64,000 nucleotides of DNA from Taishania sp045629585 (GCA_045629585.1 JAZQRM010000077.1:30851-94850), one strand, 5' to 3'. Shown: positions 17,842 to 26,820, counted from the stretch's first letter. Translations and numbers: made by a program. The notes: generated by a model from the letters alone, not told the origin.

Positions 17842-18666
17842 ATGGGTCTTAAAAAATTCAAGCCTACAACTCCAGGGCAAAGACACAAAATCAACAGTGA
17901 TTACTCTGATATTACTGCGGCTAAGCCTGAAAAAAGCTTAGTTAAAGGTATTTCTAAGTCAGGTGGTCGTAACAATGACGGTAGAATGACTATGCGCTAC
18001 ATTGGTGGTGGACATAAGCAGAAATACCGTTTGGTTGATTTTAAACGTAGTAAGCATGGTGTTCCTGCGACTGTAAAGTCGATTGAGTACGATCCAAATC
18101 GTACTGCACACATTGCTTTGTTGTACTATGTTGATGGAGAAAAAGCCTATATCTTAGCTCCAGAAGGTCTTAAGGTAGGGGATACAGTAACAGCTGGTGC
18201 TGGTTCTGCTCCAAACGTAGGAAATGCACTTTTCTTAAGTGATATTCCATTAGGTACCGTTATTCACAACATCGAATTGAAGCCTGGAAAAGGTGGATCT
18301 ATCGCTCGTGGTGCGGGTACTTTCGCGCAGTTGAACGCTCGTGATGGTCGTTATGCAATCGTTAAGTTACCTTCAGGGGAAACGAGAATGATTTTGACAA
18401 CATGTATGGCTACTATTGGTTCTGTTTCGAATGCTGAACATAACTTGGTTGTATCTGGTAAAGCAGGTAGAAGTCGTTGGTTAGGTCGTCGTCCACGTGT
18501 ACGTGGTGTAGTTATGAACCCTGTCGATCACCCAATGGGTGGTGGTGAAGGACGTAGCTCAGGAGGACATCCTCGTTCTAGAAACGGTATGCCAGCTAAA
18601 GGGTACAAAACTCGTTCTAAGAAGAAGTATTCTAATCAGTTCATCATCGAAAGAAGAAAAAAATAA
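17842..18666 (+). CDS. rplB: 50S ribosomal protein L2
   Basis: 274 residues. It contains GRNNDGRMTMRYIGGGHKQKYR and, near the C-terminus, VMNPVDHPMGGGEGRSSGGH with the conserved histidine near the peptidyl transferase centre. It is essential for subunit association and is located as in the S10 block. Confidence 0.99.
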   Translation: MGLKKFKPTTPGQRHKINSDYSDITAAKPEKSLVKGISKSGGRNNDGRMTMRYIGGGHKQKYRLVDFKRSKHGVPATVKSIEYDPNRTAHIALLYYVDGEKAYILAPEGLKVGDTVTAGAGSAPNVGNALFLSDIPLGTVIHNIELKPGKGGSIARGAGTFAQLNARDGRYAIVKLPSGETRMILTTCMATIGSVSNAEHNLVVSGKAGRSRWLGRRPRVRGVVMNPVDHPMGGGEGRSSGGHPRSRNGMPAKGYKTRSKKKYSNQFIIERRKK

Positions 18667-18672
18667 TAGCGT

Positions 18673-18951
18673 ATGAGTCGTTCTTTAAAAAAGCCACCTT
18701 TTGTTCATTATAAATTAATGAAAAGAGTGGATGCAGCTGCAGAAGCTACAAAAAAGGATGTAATTAAAACATGGTCTAGAGCGAGTACAATTACTCCAGA
18801 CTTCGTAGGATTAACATTCGCAGTTCATAATGGAAATAAATTTATTCCTGTATTCGTTACCGAGAACATGGTAGGTCACAAGTTAGGTGAATTTTCACCA
18901 ACGCGTAACTTCCGTGGGCACGGTGGGAATAAAAAGGATAAGAAAAGATAG
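18673..18951 (+). CDS. rpsS: 30S ribosomal protein S19
   Basis: 92 residues. It contains the S19 segments SLKKPPFVHYKLMKR, TWSRASTITPDFVGLTFAVH and KLGEFSPTRNFRGHGGNKK. S19 binds 16S rRNA with S13 in the head of the 30S subunit. Confidence 0.99.
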   Translation: MSRSLKKPPFVHYKLMKRVDAAAEATKKDVIKTWSRASTITPDFVGLTFAVHNGNKFIPVFVTENMVGHKLGEFSPTRNFRGHGGNKKDKKR

Positions 18952-18970
18952 TATTTAATATAGCAAAGTT

Positions 18971-19366
18971 ATGGGTGCTAGAAAAAAATTAAAAGCAGAC
19001 AAATTAAAGGCTGAGAAGTCTCAAACGGCGATTGCTCGTTTGAACGACTCACCGATTGCTCCGCGTAAAATGAGATTGGTCGCTGATCTTGTGCGTGGTG
19101 TAGAGGTGAACAAGGCCCTAAATATCTTGCAACACAATCCTAAGGCAGCTTCAGTTAGCTTAGCAAAATTATTGCGTTCTGCAATTGCTAACTGGGAGCA
19201 AAAGAATGCGGAAAAAAGCATTGAAAACGAAACTCTAATTGTTCGTACAATTGAAGTTAGTGGTGGTGCTATGTTGAAGCGTATCCAAGCTGCTCCTCAA
19301 GGTCGTGCGCACAGAATTAGAAAAAGATCTAACCATGTTACCATTATCGTTGATGGTGTTAAATAA
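18971..19366 (+). CDS. rplV: 50S ribosomal protein L22
   Basis: 131 residues. It has a lysine-rich N-terminal extension of about 20 residues, then the L22 core (NDSPIAPRKMRLVADLVRG) and the tunnel hairpin ending GRAHRIRKRSNHVTIIV. Macrolide-resistance-type deletions in the hairpin are not apparent. Confidence 0.98.
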   Translation: MGARKKLKADKLKAEKSQTAIARLNDSPIAPRKMRLVADLVRGVEVNKALNILQHNPKAASVSLAKLLRSAIANWEQKNAEKSIENETLIVRTIEVSGGAMLKRIQAAPQGRAHRIRKRSNHVTIIVDGVK

Positions 19367-19374
19367 GTAAGAGA

Positions 19375-20100
19375 ATGGGACAAAAAACAAATCCAATTGG
19401 AAATAGATTAGGTTTCATCCATGGATGGGAATCTAATTGGTACGGTGGAGATAACTACAAAGATAAATTAGTAGAGGACGATAAAATCCGTAAATATCTT
19501 CACGCTCGTTTGTCTAGAGCTTCTATCGCGAAGATTATTATCGAGCGTACTTTGAAGCTTGTTACTGTTACTATTAACACAGCTCGTCCTGGAGTTATCA
19601 TCGGTAAAGGAGGACAAGAGGTTGACAAGTTGAAAGAAGAGTTAAAAAAATTAACGAAAAAAGAAATTCAAATCAACATTTTCGAGGTTAAACGTCCAGA
19701 ATTGGATGCTCGTTTAGTTGCGGATGGAATTGCTCGTCAATTAGAAGCTCGTATTTCTTTCAGAAGAGCAATTAAAATGGCTATCGCGAACACTATGCGT
19801 ATGGGAGCTGAAGGAATCAAAGTTAAGATTTCCGGACGTTTGAATGGTGCAGAAATGGCGCGTTCAGAGATGTACAAGGAAGGACGTACTCCGTTACATA
19901 CGTTCAGAGCTGACATCGATTATGCTCTTTCTGAAGCTCACACTACTTACGGTAGATTGGGGATCAAAGTATGGATCTGCAAAGGTGAAGTTTACGGAAA
20001 ACGCGACTTATCGCCAAATGTTGGAATGAGCCAAGGATCTTCTAAAGGAGGTCAAGGATCAGGAAGAAAGCCCGCAGGTGCTAAAAGAAGAAAAAAGTAA
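19375..20100 (+). CDS. rpsC: 30S ribosomal protein S3
   Basis: 241 residues. It has the KH domain (RPGVIIGKGGQEVDKLKEEL, about 77-96) and the C-terminal S3 domain. A glycine- and lysine-rich tail (about 220-241) extends it. S3 lines the mRNA entry tunnel. It starts 8 bases after rplV. Confidence 0.99.
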   Translation: MGQKTNPIGNRLGFIHGWESNWYGGDNYKDKLVEDDKIRKYLHARLSRASIAKIIIERTLKLVTVTINTARPGVIIGKGGQEVDKLKEELKKLTKKEIQINIFEVKRPELDARLVADGIARQLEARISFRRAIKMAIANTMRMGAEGIKVKISGRLNGAEMARSEMYKEGRTPLHTFRADIDYALSEAHTTYGRLGIKVWICKGEVYGKRDLSPNVGMSQGSSKGGQGSGRKPAGAKRRKK

Positions 20101-20124
20101 TTAGGACAGTAAAATTTTAGAAAA

Positions 20125-20553
20125 ATGTTACAGCCAAAAAGAACCAAATTTAGAAAAGCACAAAAAGGAAGAAACCGTGGTCTAGCTCATAGAGGAAGTA
20201 CTGTTTCTTTCGGAACATTTGCGCTTAAAACTTTGGAGCCAGGATGGATTACTTCACGTCAAATTGAAGCTTCTCGTATCGCAGTTACGCGTTACATGAA
20301 GCGTGAAGGAAAAGTTTGGATCCGTATTTTCCCTGACAAACCAATCACTTCAAAGCCAGCTGAAGTACGTATGGGTAAAGGTAAAGGAGCACCCTCTCAC
20401 TGGGTTGCTGTTGTTAAACCTGGACGCATCTTATTTGAAGCTGATGGAGTACCTTACGAAACAGCTAAAGAAGCTATGCGTTTGGCAGCTCAAAAATTAC
20501 CGGTTAAATGTAAATTCATAGTTCGTAATGACTATGTAATTCCAGGAAAATAG
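20125..20553 (+). CDS. rplP: 50S ribosomal protein L16
   Basis: 142 residues. The start MLQPKRTKFRKAQKGRNRG and the segment RMGKGKGAPSHWVAVVKPGR are diagnostic. L16 helps position A-site tRNA. The frame and neighbours (rpsC, rpmC) follow the usual S10 order. Confidence 0.99.
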   Translation: MLQPKRTKFRKAQKGRNRGLAHRGSTVSFGTFALKTLEPGWITSRQIEASRIAVTRYMKREGKVWIRIFPDKPITSKPAEVRMGKGKGAPSHWVAVVKPGRILFEADGVPYETAKEAMRLAAQKLPVKCKFIVRNDYVIPGK

Positions 20554-20559
20554 TAGAAT

Positions 20560-20751
20560 ATGAAGCAGCAAGAAATCATCAAATTATCTGTTGAAGATCT
20601 AGTAGCTCGTATTGCCGAATTAAAAGGAACTTTGGAGAAACTTATGTTAAATCATACAGTTTCTCCTTTGGAGAATCCTTTGCAAATTCGTGCAATGAGA
20701 AAGACGATTGCTAGATTGAGTACAGAGTTAACTAAACGTGCACAAGCTTAA
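20560..20751 (+). CDS. rpmC: 50S ribosomal protein L29
   Basis: 63 residues, mostly two helices; LENPLQIRAMRKTIARL is the typical C-terminal helix. L29 sits near the tunnel exit beside L23. It starts 6 bases after rplP. Confidence 0.97.
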   Translation: MKQQEIIKLSVEDLVARIAELKGTLEKLMLNHTVSPLENPLQIRAMRKTIARLSTELTKRAQA

Positions 20752-20779
20752 TTGCTTGTAAAACAAAAATTAGCTTACA

Positions 20780-21037
20780 ATGGAAAAGCGCAATTTAAGA
20801 AAAGAACGTATCGGTGTTGTAACTAGCGATAAAATGGACAAATCAATTGTCGTATCGGTAGAGAGAAAAGTAAAACACCCAAAATATGGTAAGTTCATCA
20901 AAAAAACTACTAAATTTGTAGCTCATGATGAGAAAAATGATTGTAACGTAGGTGATACGGTAAAGATCATGGAAACTCGTCCTTTGTCTAAGACAAAGAA
21001 CTGGAGATTAGTAGAAATTGTTGAAAGAGCTAAATAA
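20780..21037 (+). CDS. rpsQ: 30S ribosomal protein S17
   Basis: 85 residues. It contains RKERIGVVTSDKMDKSIVV and the OB-fold strand VGDTVKIMETRPLSKTKNWR, standard for S17, a primary 16S rRNA binder. Confidence 0.98.
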   Translation: MEKRNLRKERIGVVTSDKMDKSIVVSVERKVKHPKYGKFIKKTTKFVAHDEKNDCNVGDTVKIMETRPLSKTKNWRLVEIVERAK

Positions 21038-21051
21038 TATTTTTATTAGTA

Positions 21052-21420
21052 ATGATACAAAGTGAATCAAGACTTACAGTAGCAGATAACTCAGGTGCAA
21101 AAACTGTGTTGTGTATCCGCGTATTAGGTGGAACAAAACGTCGTTATGCATCCGTTGGAGATAAAATCGTAGTTGCTGTTAAGAGTGCAACGCCCTCTGG
21201 AGCTGTCAAAAAGGGTGCAGTTGCCAAGGCGGTAGTAGTAAGAACGAAAAAGGAAGTACGTCGTGCTGACGGTTCTTACATCAGATTCGATGATAACGCA
21301 TGCGTTATCTTGAATGCAGCGGGAGACATTAGAGGAACCCGTATTTTTGGACCAGTTGCTCGCGAATTGCGTGAGAGAGATTACATGAAAATTGTGTCAC
21401 TAGCCCCTGAGGTGCTTTAA
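21052..21420 (+). CDS. rplN: 50S ribosomal protein L14
   Basis: 122 residues. It begins MIQSESRLTVADNSGAK and contains GAVKKGAVAKAVVVRTKKE and RIFGPVARELRE. L14 forms intersubunit bridges and binds the silencing factor RsfS. It is the first gene of the spc-type block; there is no promoter gap before it. Confidence 0.99.
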   Translation: MIQSESRLTVADNSGAKTVLCIRVLGGTKRRYASVGDKIVVAVKSATPSGAVKKGAVAKAVVVRTKKEVRRADGSYIRFDDNACVILNAAGDIRGTRIFGPVARELRERDYMKIVSLAPEVL

Positions 21421-21432
21421 TCTAAAACTATT

Positions 21433-21750
21433 ATGCAACAGAAGTTACATATCAAAGTAGGTGATACCGTTAAAGTAATTAGTGGTAATTCACGCGATGC
21501 AGAAGGAAAAATTCTAGCGATCGACAGAAAGAAAAGTCGTGCAATTGTTGAAGGTGTTAATATTATTAAAAAACACGCGAAACCAAATGCACAAAACCCT
21601 CAAGGTGGAATTGTGGAACGCGAAGCGGGAATCCATATTTCTAACCTTATGGTTGTTCACAACGGAGTTGCAACTCGCATCGGACGTAAAGAGAACAAAG
21701 AAGGGAAATTAGTTCGTTTTTCTAAAAAATCAGGAGAGGAGATTAAATAA
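21433..21750 (+). CDS. rplX: 50S ribosomal protein L24
   Basis: 105 residues. A KOW motif lies near the N-terminus (KVGDTVKVISGNSRDAEGKI), followed by KPNAQNPQGGIVEREAGIH. L24 is an early assembly protein. Its stop shares one base with the rplE start (TAATG). Confidence 0.98.
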   Translation: MQQKLHIKVGDTVKVISGNSRDAEGKILAIDRKKSRAIVEGVNIIKKHAKPNAQNPQGGIVEREAGIHISNLMVVHNGVATRIGRKENKEGKLVRFSKKSGEEIK

Positions 21751-22301
21751 TGAGTTATTCACCAAGACTTAAGGAAAAGTACTCTGCAGAAATTATTTCT
21801 GTATTGACTGAAAAGTTTGGATACAAGAGCGTCATGCGTGTACCTAGACTTACAAAAATCGTTTTAAGCCAAGGATTGGGTGACGCAGTAGCTGATAAGA
21901 AAATTATCGATGCAGCTGTTGATGATTTATCTCGTATCGCTGGTCAAAAAGCTATAGCGACTATTTCTAAGAAAGATATCTCTAACTTTAAATTGAGAAA
22001 AGGGATGCCAATCGGAACGAAAGTGACGTTAAGAGGAGACAATATGTACGATTTCTTAGATCGTTTAATTGCTGTTTCTTTGCCACGTACTCGTGACTTC
22101 CGTGGTATTAGCGCTAAAGGATTTGATGGACGTGGTAACTTTAACTTCGGTGTTAAAGAACACATCATCTTTCCTGAGATAGATATCGATAAAGTTAACC
22201 GCATTTTAGGTATGGACGTTACTTTCGTTACTTCTGCTGAAACAGATGAAGAAGGTATGGCTTTATTGGATGCGTTTGGTTTCCCATTCATTAAAAAATA
22301 A
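21750..22301 (+). CDS. rplE: 50S ribosomal protein L5
   Basis: 183 residues. It contains MRVPRLTKIVLSQGLGDAV, the LRKGMPIGTKVTLRGDNMY strand and GRGNFNFGVKEHIIFPEID. L5 binds 5S rRNA and contacts P-site tRNA. It is translationally coupled to rplX. Confidence 0.99.
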   Translation: MSYSPRLKEKYSAEIISVLTEKFGYKSVMRVPRLTKIVLSQGLGDAVADKKIIDAAVDDLSRIAGQKAIATISKKDISNFKLRKGMPIGTKVTLRGDNMYDFLDRLIAVSLPRTRDFRGISAKGFDGRGNFNFGVKEHIIFPEIDIDKVNRILGMDVTFVTSAETDEEGMALLDAFGFPFIKK

Positions 22302-22304
22302 GAG

Positions 22305-22619
22305 ATGGCTAAAGAATCAATGAAAGCACGTGAAGTAAAGAGAGAAAGACTTTACAAACGTTACGCTAAAAAAAGAACAGAGTTAACTACTGTATTAAAA
22401 TCTACAGACTCCTCTGAAGAAGTTGTTGCGCAAAAATGGGATGCTATGATGGCATTGCAAAAATTGCCTAAGAACTCTGCAAAAAACCGCATGCACAATC
22501 GTTGTGGTTTAACAGGACGTCCTAGAGGTTATATGCGTCAATTTGGTATTTCACGTGTTACTTTCCGTGAAATGGCATTGTCTGGGAAGATCCCAGGAGT
22601 TAAAAAAGCTAGCTGGTAA
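22305..22619 (+). CDS. rpsN: 30S ribosomal protein S14, zinc-independent form
   Basis: 104 residues, the long form. The C-terminal half has NRMHNRCGLTGRPRGYMRQF with a single cysteine instead of the CxxC pairs of the zinc form, so it should not bind zinc. S14 completes the 30S head. A 110-base gap with a stable hairpin follows it. Confidence 0.98.
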   Translation: MAKESMKAREVKRERLYKRYAKKRTELTTVLKSTDSSEEVVAQKWDAMMALQKLPKNSAKNRMHNRCGLTGRPRGYMRQFGISRVTFREMALSGKIPGVKKASW

Positions 22620-22670
22620 GATATAATTGCTATATTTGCAGCAACAGTTTTGTATTATTAACTGGTTGAA

Positions 22671-22709
22671 GGTTCGCCATGCCCCTATTCTAGGCGCATG
22701 GCGAAAACC
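22671..22709 (+). promoter_or_regulatory. Stable RNA hairpin between rpsN and rpsH
   Basis: A perfect 10-bp stem (TTCGCCATGC at 22673-22682 with 22696-22705). It extends inward by CCT/AGG after one mismatch and outward by GG/CC across a two-base bulge. It lies in the only wide gap (110 bases) of the spc block. The nearest T-run (22719-22724) is 10 bases past the stem, so it is not a standard terminator. A leader or attenuator for rpsH and later genes is possible (inference). Confidence 0.6.
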
Positions 22710-22729
22710 GTAACCGCATTTTTTATCAT

Positions 22730-23128
22730 ATGTATACAGATCCAATTGCGGACTTTTTAACGCGTATTCGTAACGCGAGCTCCGCTGGTTTGAAAACAGT
22801 TGATATTCCTGCTTCAAACACGAAGAAAGCGATGACGCAAATTTTGTTTGAGCAAGGGTATATCACTAATTACAAGTTTGAAGAGGATAACAAACAAGGA
22901 TTTATCAAAATCGCTTTGAAGTACAATCCTTCTACAAAAGTTCCCGCAATCACTAAAATTCAACGTGTTTCACGTCCAGGTTTACGTAAGTATGCTGGGT
23001 CTACTGAGATGCCACGTGTTTTAAATGGTTTAGGGATTGCTATTGTATCCACTTCAAAAGGTGTAATTACAGACAAAGAAGCAAGAAAACTAAATGTTGG
23101 TGGAGAAGTTCTTTGCTTCGTATATTAA
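22730..23128 (+). CDS. rpsH: 30S ribosomal protein S8
   Basis: 132 residues. It begins MYTDPIADFLTRIRNASSAG and ends in the S8 motif GLGIAIVSTSKGVITDKEAR...GGEVLCFVY. S8 is a central-domain 16S rRNA binder; in enterobacteria it represses the spc operon by binding its mRNA. Here it follows the hairpin-containing gap, which is suggestive but not proof of autoregulation. Confidence 0.99.
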   Translation: MYTDPIADFLTRIRNASSAGLKTVDIPASNTKKAMTQILFEQGYITNYKFEEDNKQGFIKIALKYNPSTKVPAITKIQRVSRPGLRKYAGSTEMPRVLNGLGIAIVSTSKGVITDKEARKLNVGGEVLCFVY

Positions 23129-23146
23129 TCTTATAACTAAGAAAAA

Positions 23147-23701
23147 ATGTCAAGGATAGGAAAATCCCCAGTAAGTATCCCGAGTGGAGTAGAAGTAAAA
23201 GTAGACGGTAACGTAGTTACTGTTAAAGGTTCGAAAGGCGAACTGACACAAGTGTTAGATTCAGCTATTTCTTTGTCTATTGAAGACGGAACTATCACTT
23301 TCAGCCGCGAATCCGATTCACCAGATCATCGTTCAAAACATGGTTTATACCGTGCGTTGATTCAAAATATGATTCTTGGTGTATCGCAAGGGTTTAAGAA
23401 GGAGTTAGAAGTGGTTGGTGTAGGTTTCCGTGCAACGGCTAATGGTCAATCATTAGAGTTAGCATTAGGATTCTCTCACGCTATCATTTTTGAGATCCCG
23501 AATGAAGTTAAGGTATCTGCAGAAACACTAAAAGGTAAAGCTCCAGTGGTAACATTAGAGTCTCATGACAATCAACTTTTAGGTCAGGTTGCTGCCAAAA
23601 TTCGTTCTATGCGTAAACCGGAGCCATACAAAGGAAAAGGTATCAAATTCGTAGGTGAAGAAATTAGAAGAAAAGCTGGTAAATCTGCAGGTAAAAAATA
23701 A
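23147..23701 (+). CDS. rplF: 50S ribosomal protein L6
   Basis: 184 residues with the two repeated L6 domains. MSRIGKSPVSIPSGVEV begins the first and the C-terminal motif RKPEPYKGKGIKFVGEEIRRKAGK ends the second. L6 lies near the factor-binding site. Confidence 0.99.
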   Translation: MSRIGKSPVSIPSGVEVKVDGNVVTVKGSKGELTQVLDSAISLSIEDGTITFSRESDSPDHRSKHGLYRALIQNMILGVSQGFKKELEVVGVGFRATANGQSLELALGFSHAIIFEIPNEVKVSAETLKGKAPVVTLESHDNQLLGQVAAKIRSMRKPEPYKGKGIKFVGEEIRRKAGKSAGKK

Positions 23702-23711
23702 TTGATTGGTT

Positions 23712-24065
23712 ATGGCATTTAGTAAACTTAACAGAAGAGCAAAAATCAAACGAAGAATTAGAAAGAAAGTTTCTGGTACTTCTTTGGTTCCAAGATTGTC
23801 TGTTTTCCGTAGTAACAAACAAATCTATGCGCAAATCATAGATGATACTACTGGGAAAACATTAGTTTCAGCAGGATCTTTTACGAACAAATCAGCACAA
23901 GGAATCGCTAAGATTGCACAAGCAGGTATTGTTGGGAAAGAAGTCGCTGAGAAAGCAGTTAAAGCGGGTATCGAATCAGTAGTATTCGACCGTAACGGGT
24001 ACTTGTACCACGGTAGAGTTAAACAATTAGCTGACTCGGCAAGAGAAGGCGGTTTAAAATTTTAA
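23712..24065 (+). CDS. rplR: 50S ribosomal protein L18
   Basis: 117 residues from ATG 23712; an upstream in-frame TTG at 23706 adds two residues and is unlikely. It contains RRIRKKVSGTSLVPRLSVFRS and DRNGYLYHGRVKQLADSARE. L18 binds 5S rRNA together with L5. Confidence 0.98.
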   Translation: MAFSKLNRRAKIKRRIRKKVSGTSLVPRLSVFRSNKQIYAQIIDDTTGKTLVSAGSFTNKSAQGIAKIAQAGIVGKEVAEKAVKAGIESVVFDRNGYLYHGRVKQLADSAREGGLKF

Positions 24066-24068
24066 GAA

Positions 24069-24587
24069 ATGGCAACACAAGTAATGAATAGAGTTAAATC
24101 TTCAGACATTGAGCTTAAGGATAAGCTTGTTGCTGTAAACCGTGTTACTAAAGTAACTAAAGGTGGACGTACATTCTCTTTTTCTGCAATCGTTGTTGTA
24201 GGTGATGAGCACGGAATCGTTGGTCATGGTTTAGGAAAGGCTAAAGAGGTTACCGAGGCAATCACTAAAGGAATTGACGATGCAAAAAAGAACTTGATTA
24301 AAGTTCCAATTCTTAAAGGTACCGTTCCACATCCTCAAAAAGGTAAATATAGTGGTGCTAGAGTATTATTGAAGCCTGCTGTTGAAGGTACAGGAGTTAT
24401 CGCAGGTGGTGCGATGCGTGCTGTATTGGAAAGCGTTGGTGTTCGTAATGTATTAGCGAAGTCACAAGGTTCATCCAACCCACATAACGTAGTTAAAGCA
24501 ACTATTGATGCATTATCGCAAATGCGTGATGCAAATACAGTAGCTCGTCAACGTGGTATTTCTTTGGATAAAGTATTTAACGGTTAA
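24069..24587 (+). CDS. rpsE: 30S ribosomal protein S5
   Basis: 172 residues. It has the double-stranded-RNA-binding-like N-terminal domain (GRTFSFSAIVVVGDEHGIVG) and the C-terminal S5 domain (GTGVIAGGAMRAVLESVGVR). S5 lines the mRNA entry and affects fidelity. Confidence 0.99.
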   Translation: MATQVMNRVKSSDIELKDKLVAVNRVTKVTKGGRTFSFSAIVVVGDEHGIVGHGLGKAKEVTEAITKGIDDAKKNLIKVPILKGTVPHPQKGKYSGARVLLKPAVEGTGVIAGGAMRAVLESVGVRNVLAKSQGSSNPHNVVKATIDALSQMRDANTVARQRGISLDKVFNG

Positions 24588-24599
24588 TAGAATTCAAGC

Positions 24600-24776
24600 A
24601 TGGCTACAATTAAAATTAAGCAAGTAAGAAGCGCTATTAATCGTCCTGCTGATCAAAAGGCTACGATTAAAGCGTTAGGATTTAAGAAGTTGAATCAAGT
24701 AATTGATAAAGAAGCAACTCCTCAAATTATGGGAATGGTAAAAAAAGTTCAACACCTTATTCAAGTTGTTGAGTAA
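24600..24776 (+). CDS. rpmD: 50S ribosomal protein L30
   Basis: 58 residues, read by translating the gap between rpsE and rplO. It starts MATIKIKQVRSAINRP, with ALGFKKLNQ in the middle and ends QHLIQVVE, a standard L30. It begins 12 bases after rpsE. Confidence 0.97.
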   Translation: MATIKIKQVRSAINRPADQKATIKALGFKKLNQVIDKEATPQIMGMVKKVQHLIQVVE

Positions 24777-24795
24777 CTTTAAAAAACGAACAGAC

Positions 24796-25242
24796 ATGAA
24801 TTTATCTAATTTAACACCTGCAAAAGGTTCCGTAAAATCGGAAAGACGTATTGCACGTGGTCAAGGTTCTGGATACGGAGGTACTTCTACACGTGGGCAT
24901 AAAGGAGCGAAATCTCGTTCTGGATACTCTAAAAAGATTGGTTTCGAAGGAGGACAAATGCCACTACAAAGGAGAGTTCCTAAATTTGGTTTCAAAAATA
25001 TTAACCGCGTTGAGTATAAAGCGATTAATTTGGACATCATACAGTCGTTGATTGACCGCAAAAATGTATCTGAAATTACTCCTGAAGTTTTACGTGAAAA
25101 CGGATTAATCGGGAATAATGACTTAGTAAAAATCCTAGGAAGAGGTGAGTTATCAGCTACGATTAATGTAACAGCGCACAAATTTTCATCAACTGCCAAA
25201 GTGGCAATTGAAGGAAAAGGTGGTAATGTTTCAGAAATCTAA
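24796..25242 (+). CDS. rplO: 50S ribosomal protein L15
   Basis: 148 residues from ATG 24796 (MNLSNLTPAKGSVK). An in-frame upstream start would overlap rpmD. It contains the glycine-rich RIARGQGSGYGGTSTRGHKG and FEGGQMPLQRRVPKFGF. It is a late 50S assembly protein, directly before secY as in other spc operons. Confidence 0.98.
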   Translation: MNLSNLTPAKGSVKSERRIARGQGSGYGGTSTRGHKGAKSRSGYSKKIGFEGGQMPLQRRVPKFGFKNINRVEYKAINLDIIQSLIDRKNVSEITPEVLRENGLIGNNDLVKILGRGELSATINVTAHKFSSTAKVAIEGKGGNVSEI

Positions 25243-25267
25243 TTAACTTTGCCAACATTTTATTAAA

Positions 25268-26599
25268 ATGAAGCGTTTTATATCGAATCTTAAAAACATC
25301 TGGAAAGTCGAAGAACTACGTAATCGTATTCTTTTGACATTTGGTTTAGTAGCTATCTATCGATTAGCATCTTTCATCATTATTCCTGGTGTTAACTATA
25401 CAAAATTAGCTGAAGCAGCTAGTCAGGGTTCTGATAACGTAATCGAAGACCTCCTCTCTCTTTTTTCAGGAGGAGGTTTTACGAATGCGTCTATCATGGC
25501 TCTTGGTATTATGCCCTACATCAGTGCATCTATCATTATGCAATTATTAGGAATGGCAGTACCTGCCGTTCAAAAAATGCAAAATGAAGGTGAATCTGGA
25601 AGAAAGCGTATGAACAATTATACTCGTATTCTTACGATTGTAATCTGTGCATTACAAGCTCCTTCCTATATCGCCTTGTATGTGAAAAGTAAAGGTGCAA
25701 TGCCAGTTGATGAATCTACATTTTGGTGGATCCAAACAATCGCTGTTATGATAGCAAGCTCTATGTTTGCTGTATGGCTAGGTGAACGTATAACGGATCG
25801 CGGTATTGGAAACGGTATTTCATTATTAATTACAGTTGGTATTTTGGCTCGTCTACCAGAAGCATTCATGGCTGAAATAGGTACAAACCAAGGGAATTTG
25901 ATTAAAATTTTCTTAGAGATTGTAGCTTTCTTCCTTGTTGTTATGGTGACTGTTTTGATTGTGCAGGGGGTGAGACGTGTTCCATTGAACACGGCTAAAC
26001 GTGTTGTTGGAGCAAGAGCAGTTGAAGATAACGGAGCTCGTAATTACCTTCCAATTAAAGTGAATGCCGCTGGAGTAATGCCTATCATCTTTGCACAAGC
26101 TATCGTTACTATTCCAATGATGATCGTTGGAAATACAGGCGGTGGTAAATTGCAACAGATTCTAGGTGACCCTTATGGCTGGTCGTATAATATCTTGTTG
26201 GCAGTATTGATTATAGTATTCACCTACTTCTATACTGCTATTATGATCAACCCGAAGAAGATTGCAGACGATTTAAAGAAAAGTGGAGGATTTATCCCAG
26301 GTGTTAAACCAGGGGATGATACAGCTGAGTATATCGATGATTTAGTTTCTCGTATTACTTTGCCTGGTTCTATTTTCTTAGCTGCTATTGCTGTTCTTCC
26401 CGCTTTGGCGAAGATTGCAGGAGTAAATAGTCAATTTGCAATGTTCTTTGGAGGAACTTCTGTACTAATAATGGTCGGAGTTGTTTTGGATACATTACAA
26501 CAAATCGAATCTTACCTATTAAATCGTCATATGGATGGTTTAATGGAAGGAACCAAGATTAAGGGTAGAAGATCCGCAAATGAATTATCAGGATTTTAA
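25268..26599 (+). CDS. secY: Protein translocase subunit SecY
   Basis: 443 residues with about ten membrane segments. The start FISNLKNIWKVEELRNRIL and the segment GIMPYISASIIMQLL are typical of SecY. It forms the channel with SecE and SecG for export of signal-peptide proteins, including T9SS cargo such as the HYR-repeat protein encoded at 44953-48003. adk and map, found after secY in some phyla, are absent; infA follows 2 bases later. Confidence 0.99.
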   Translation: MKRFISNLKNIWKVEELRNRILLTFGLVAIYRLASFIIIPGVNYTKLAEAASQGSDNVIEDLLSLFSGGGFTNASIMALGIMPYISASIIMQLLGMAVPAVQKMQNEGESGRKRMNNYTRILTIVICALQAPSYIALYVKSKGAMPVDESTFWWIQTIAVMIASSMFAVWLGERITDRGIGNGISLLITVGILARLPEAFMAEIGTNQGNLIKIFLEIVAFFLVVMVTVLIVQGVRRVPLNTAKRVVGARAVEDNGARNYLPIKVNAAGVMPIIFAQAIVTIPMMIVGNTGGGKLQQILGDPYGWSYNILLAVLIIVFTYFYTAIMINPKKIADDLKKSGGFIPGVKPGDDTAEYIDDLVSRITLPGSIFLAAIAVLPALAKIAGVNSQFAMFFGGTSVLIMVGVVLDTLQQIESYLLNRHMDGLMEGTKIKGRRSANELSGF

Positions 26600-26601
26600 T
26601 T

Positions 26602-26820
26602 ATGGCTAAGCAAACATCTATTGAACAAGATGGTGTAATCATCGAAGCATTATCTAACGCAATGTTCCGCGTTGAGTTGGAGAATGGACACGTGATTACA
26701 GCACATATTTCTGGAAAAATGAGAATGTTTTACATCAAAATTTTACCAGGAGATAGAGTAAAGGTTGAAATGTCCCCTTACGATTTATCGAAGGGACGTA
26801 TTTCATTCAGATACAAATAA
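26602..26820 (+). CDS. infA: Translation initiation factor IF-1
   Basis: 72 residues with a single S1-like OB fold: MFRVELENGHVITAHISGKMR and GDRVKVEMSPYDLSKGRI. IF-1 blocks the A site during initiation. It sits between secY and rpmJ, a conserved position. Confidence 0.99.
   Translation: MAKQTSIEQDGVIIEALSNAMFRVELENGHVITAHISGKMRMFYIKILPGDRVKVEMSPYDLSKGRISFRYK

Noticed and set aside
20756..20780. TTGTAA/TTACAA inverted repeat before rpsQ
   Set aside because: Only 6 AT-rich pairs in a 28-base gap; too weak to call.
22631..22638. Internal promoter TATATTTG before rpsH
   Set aside because: It fits the -7 box but no TTG occurs at the -33 position; AT-rich sequence gives such matches by chance.
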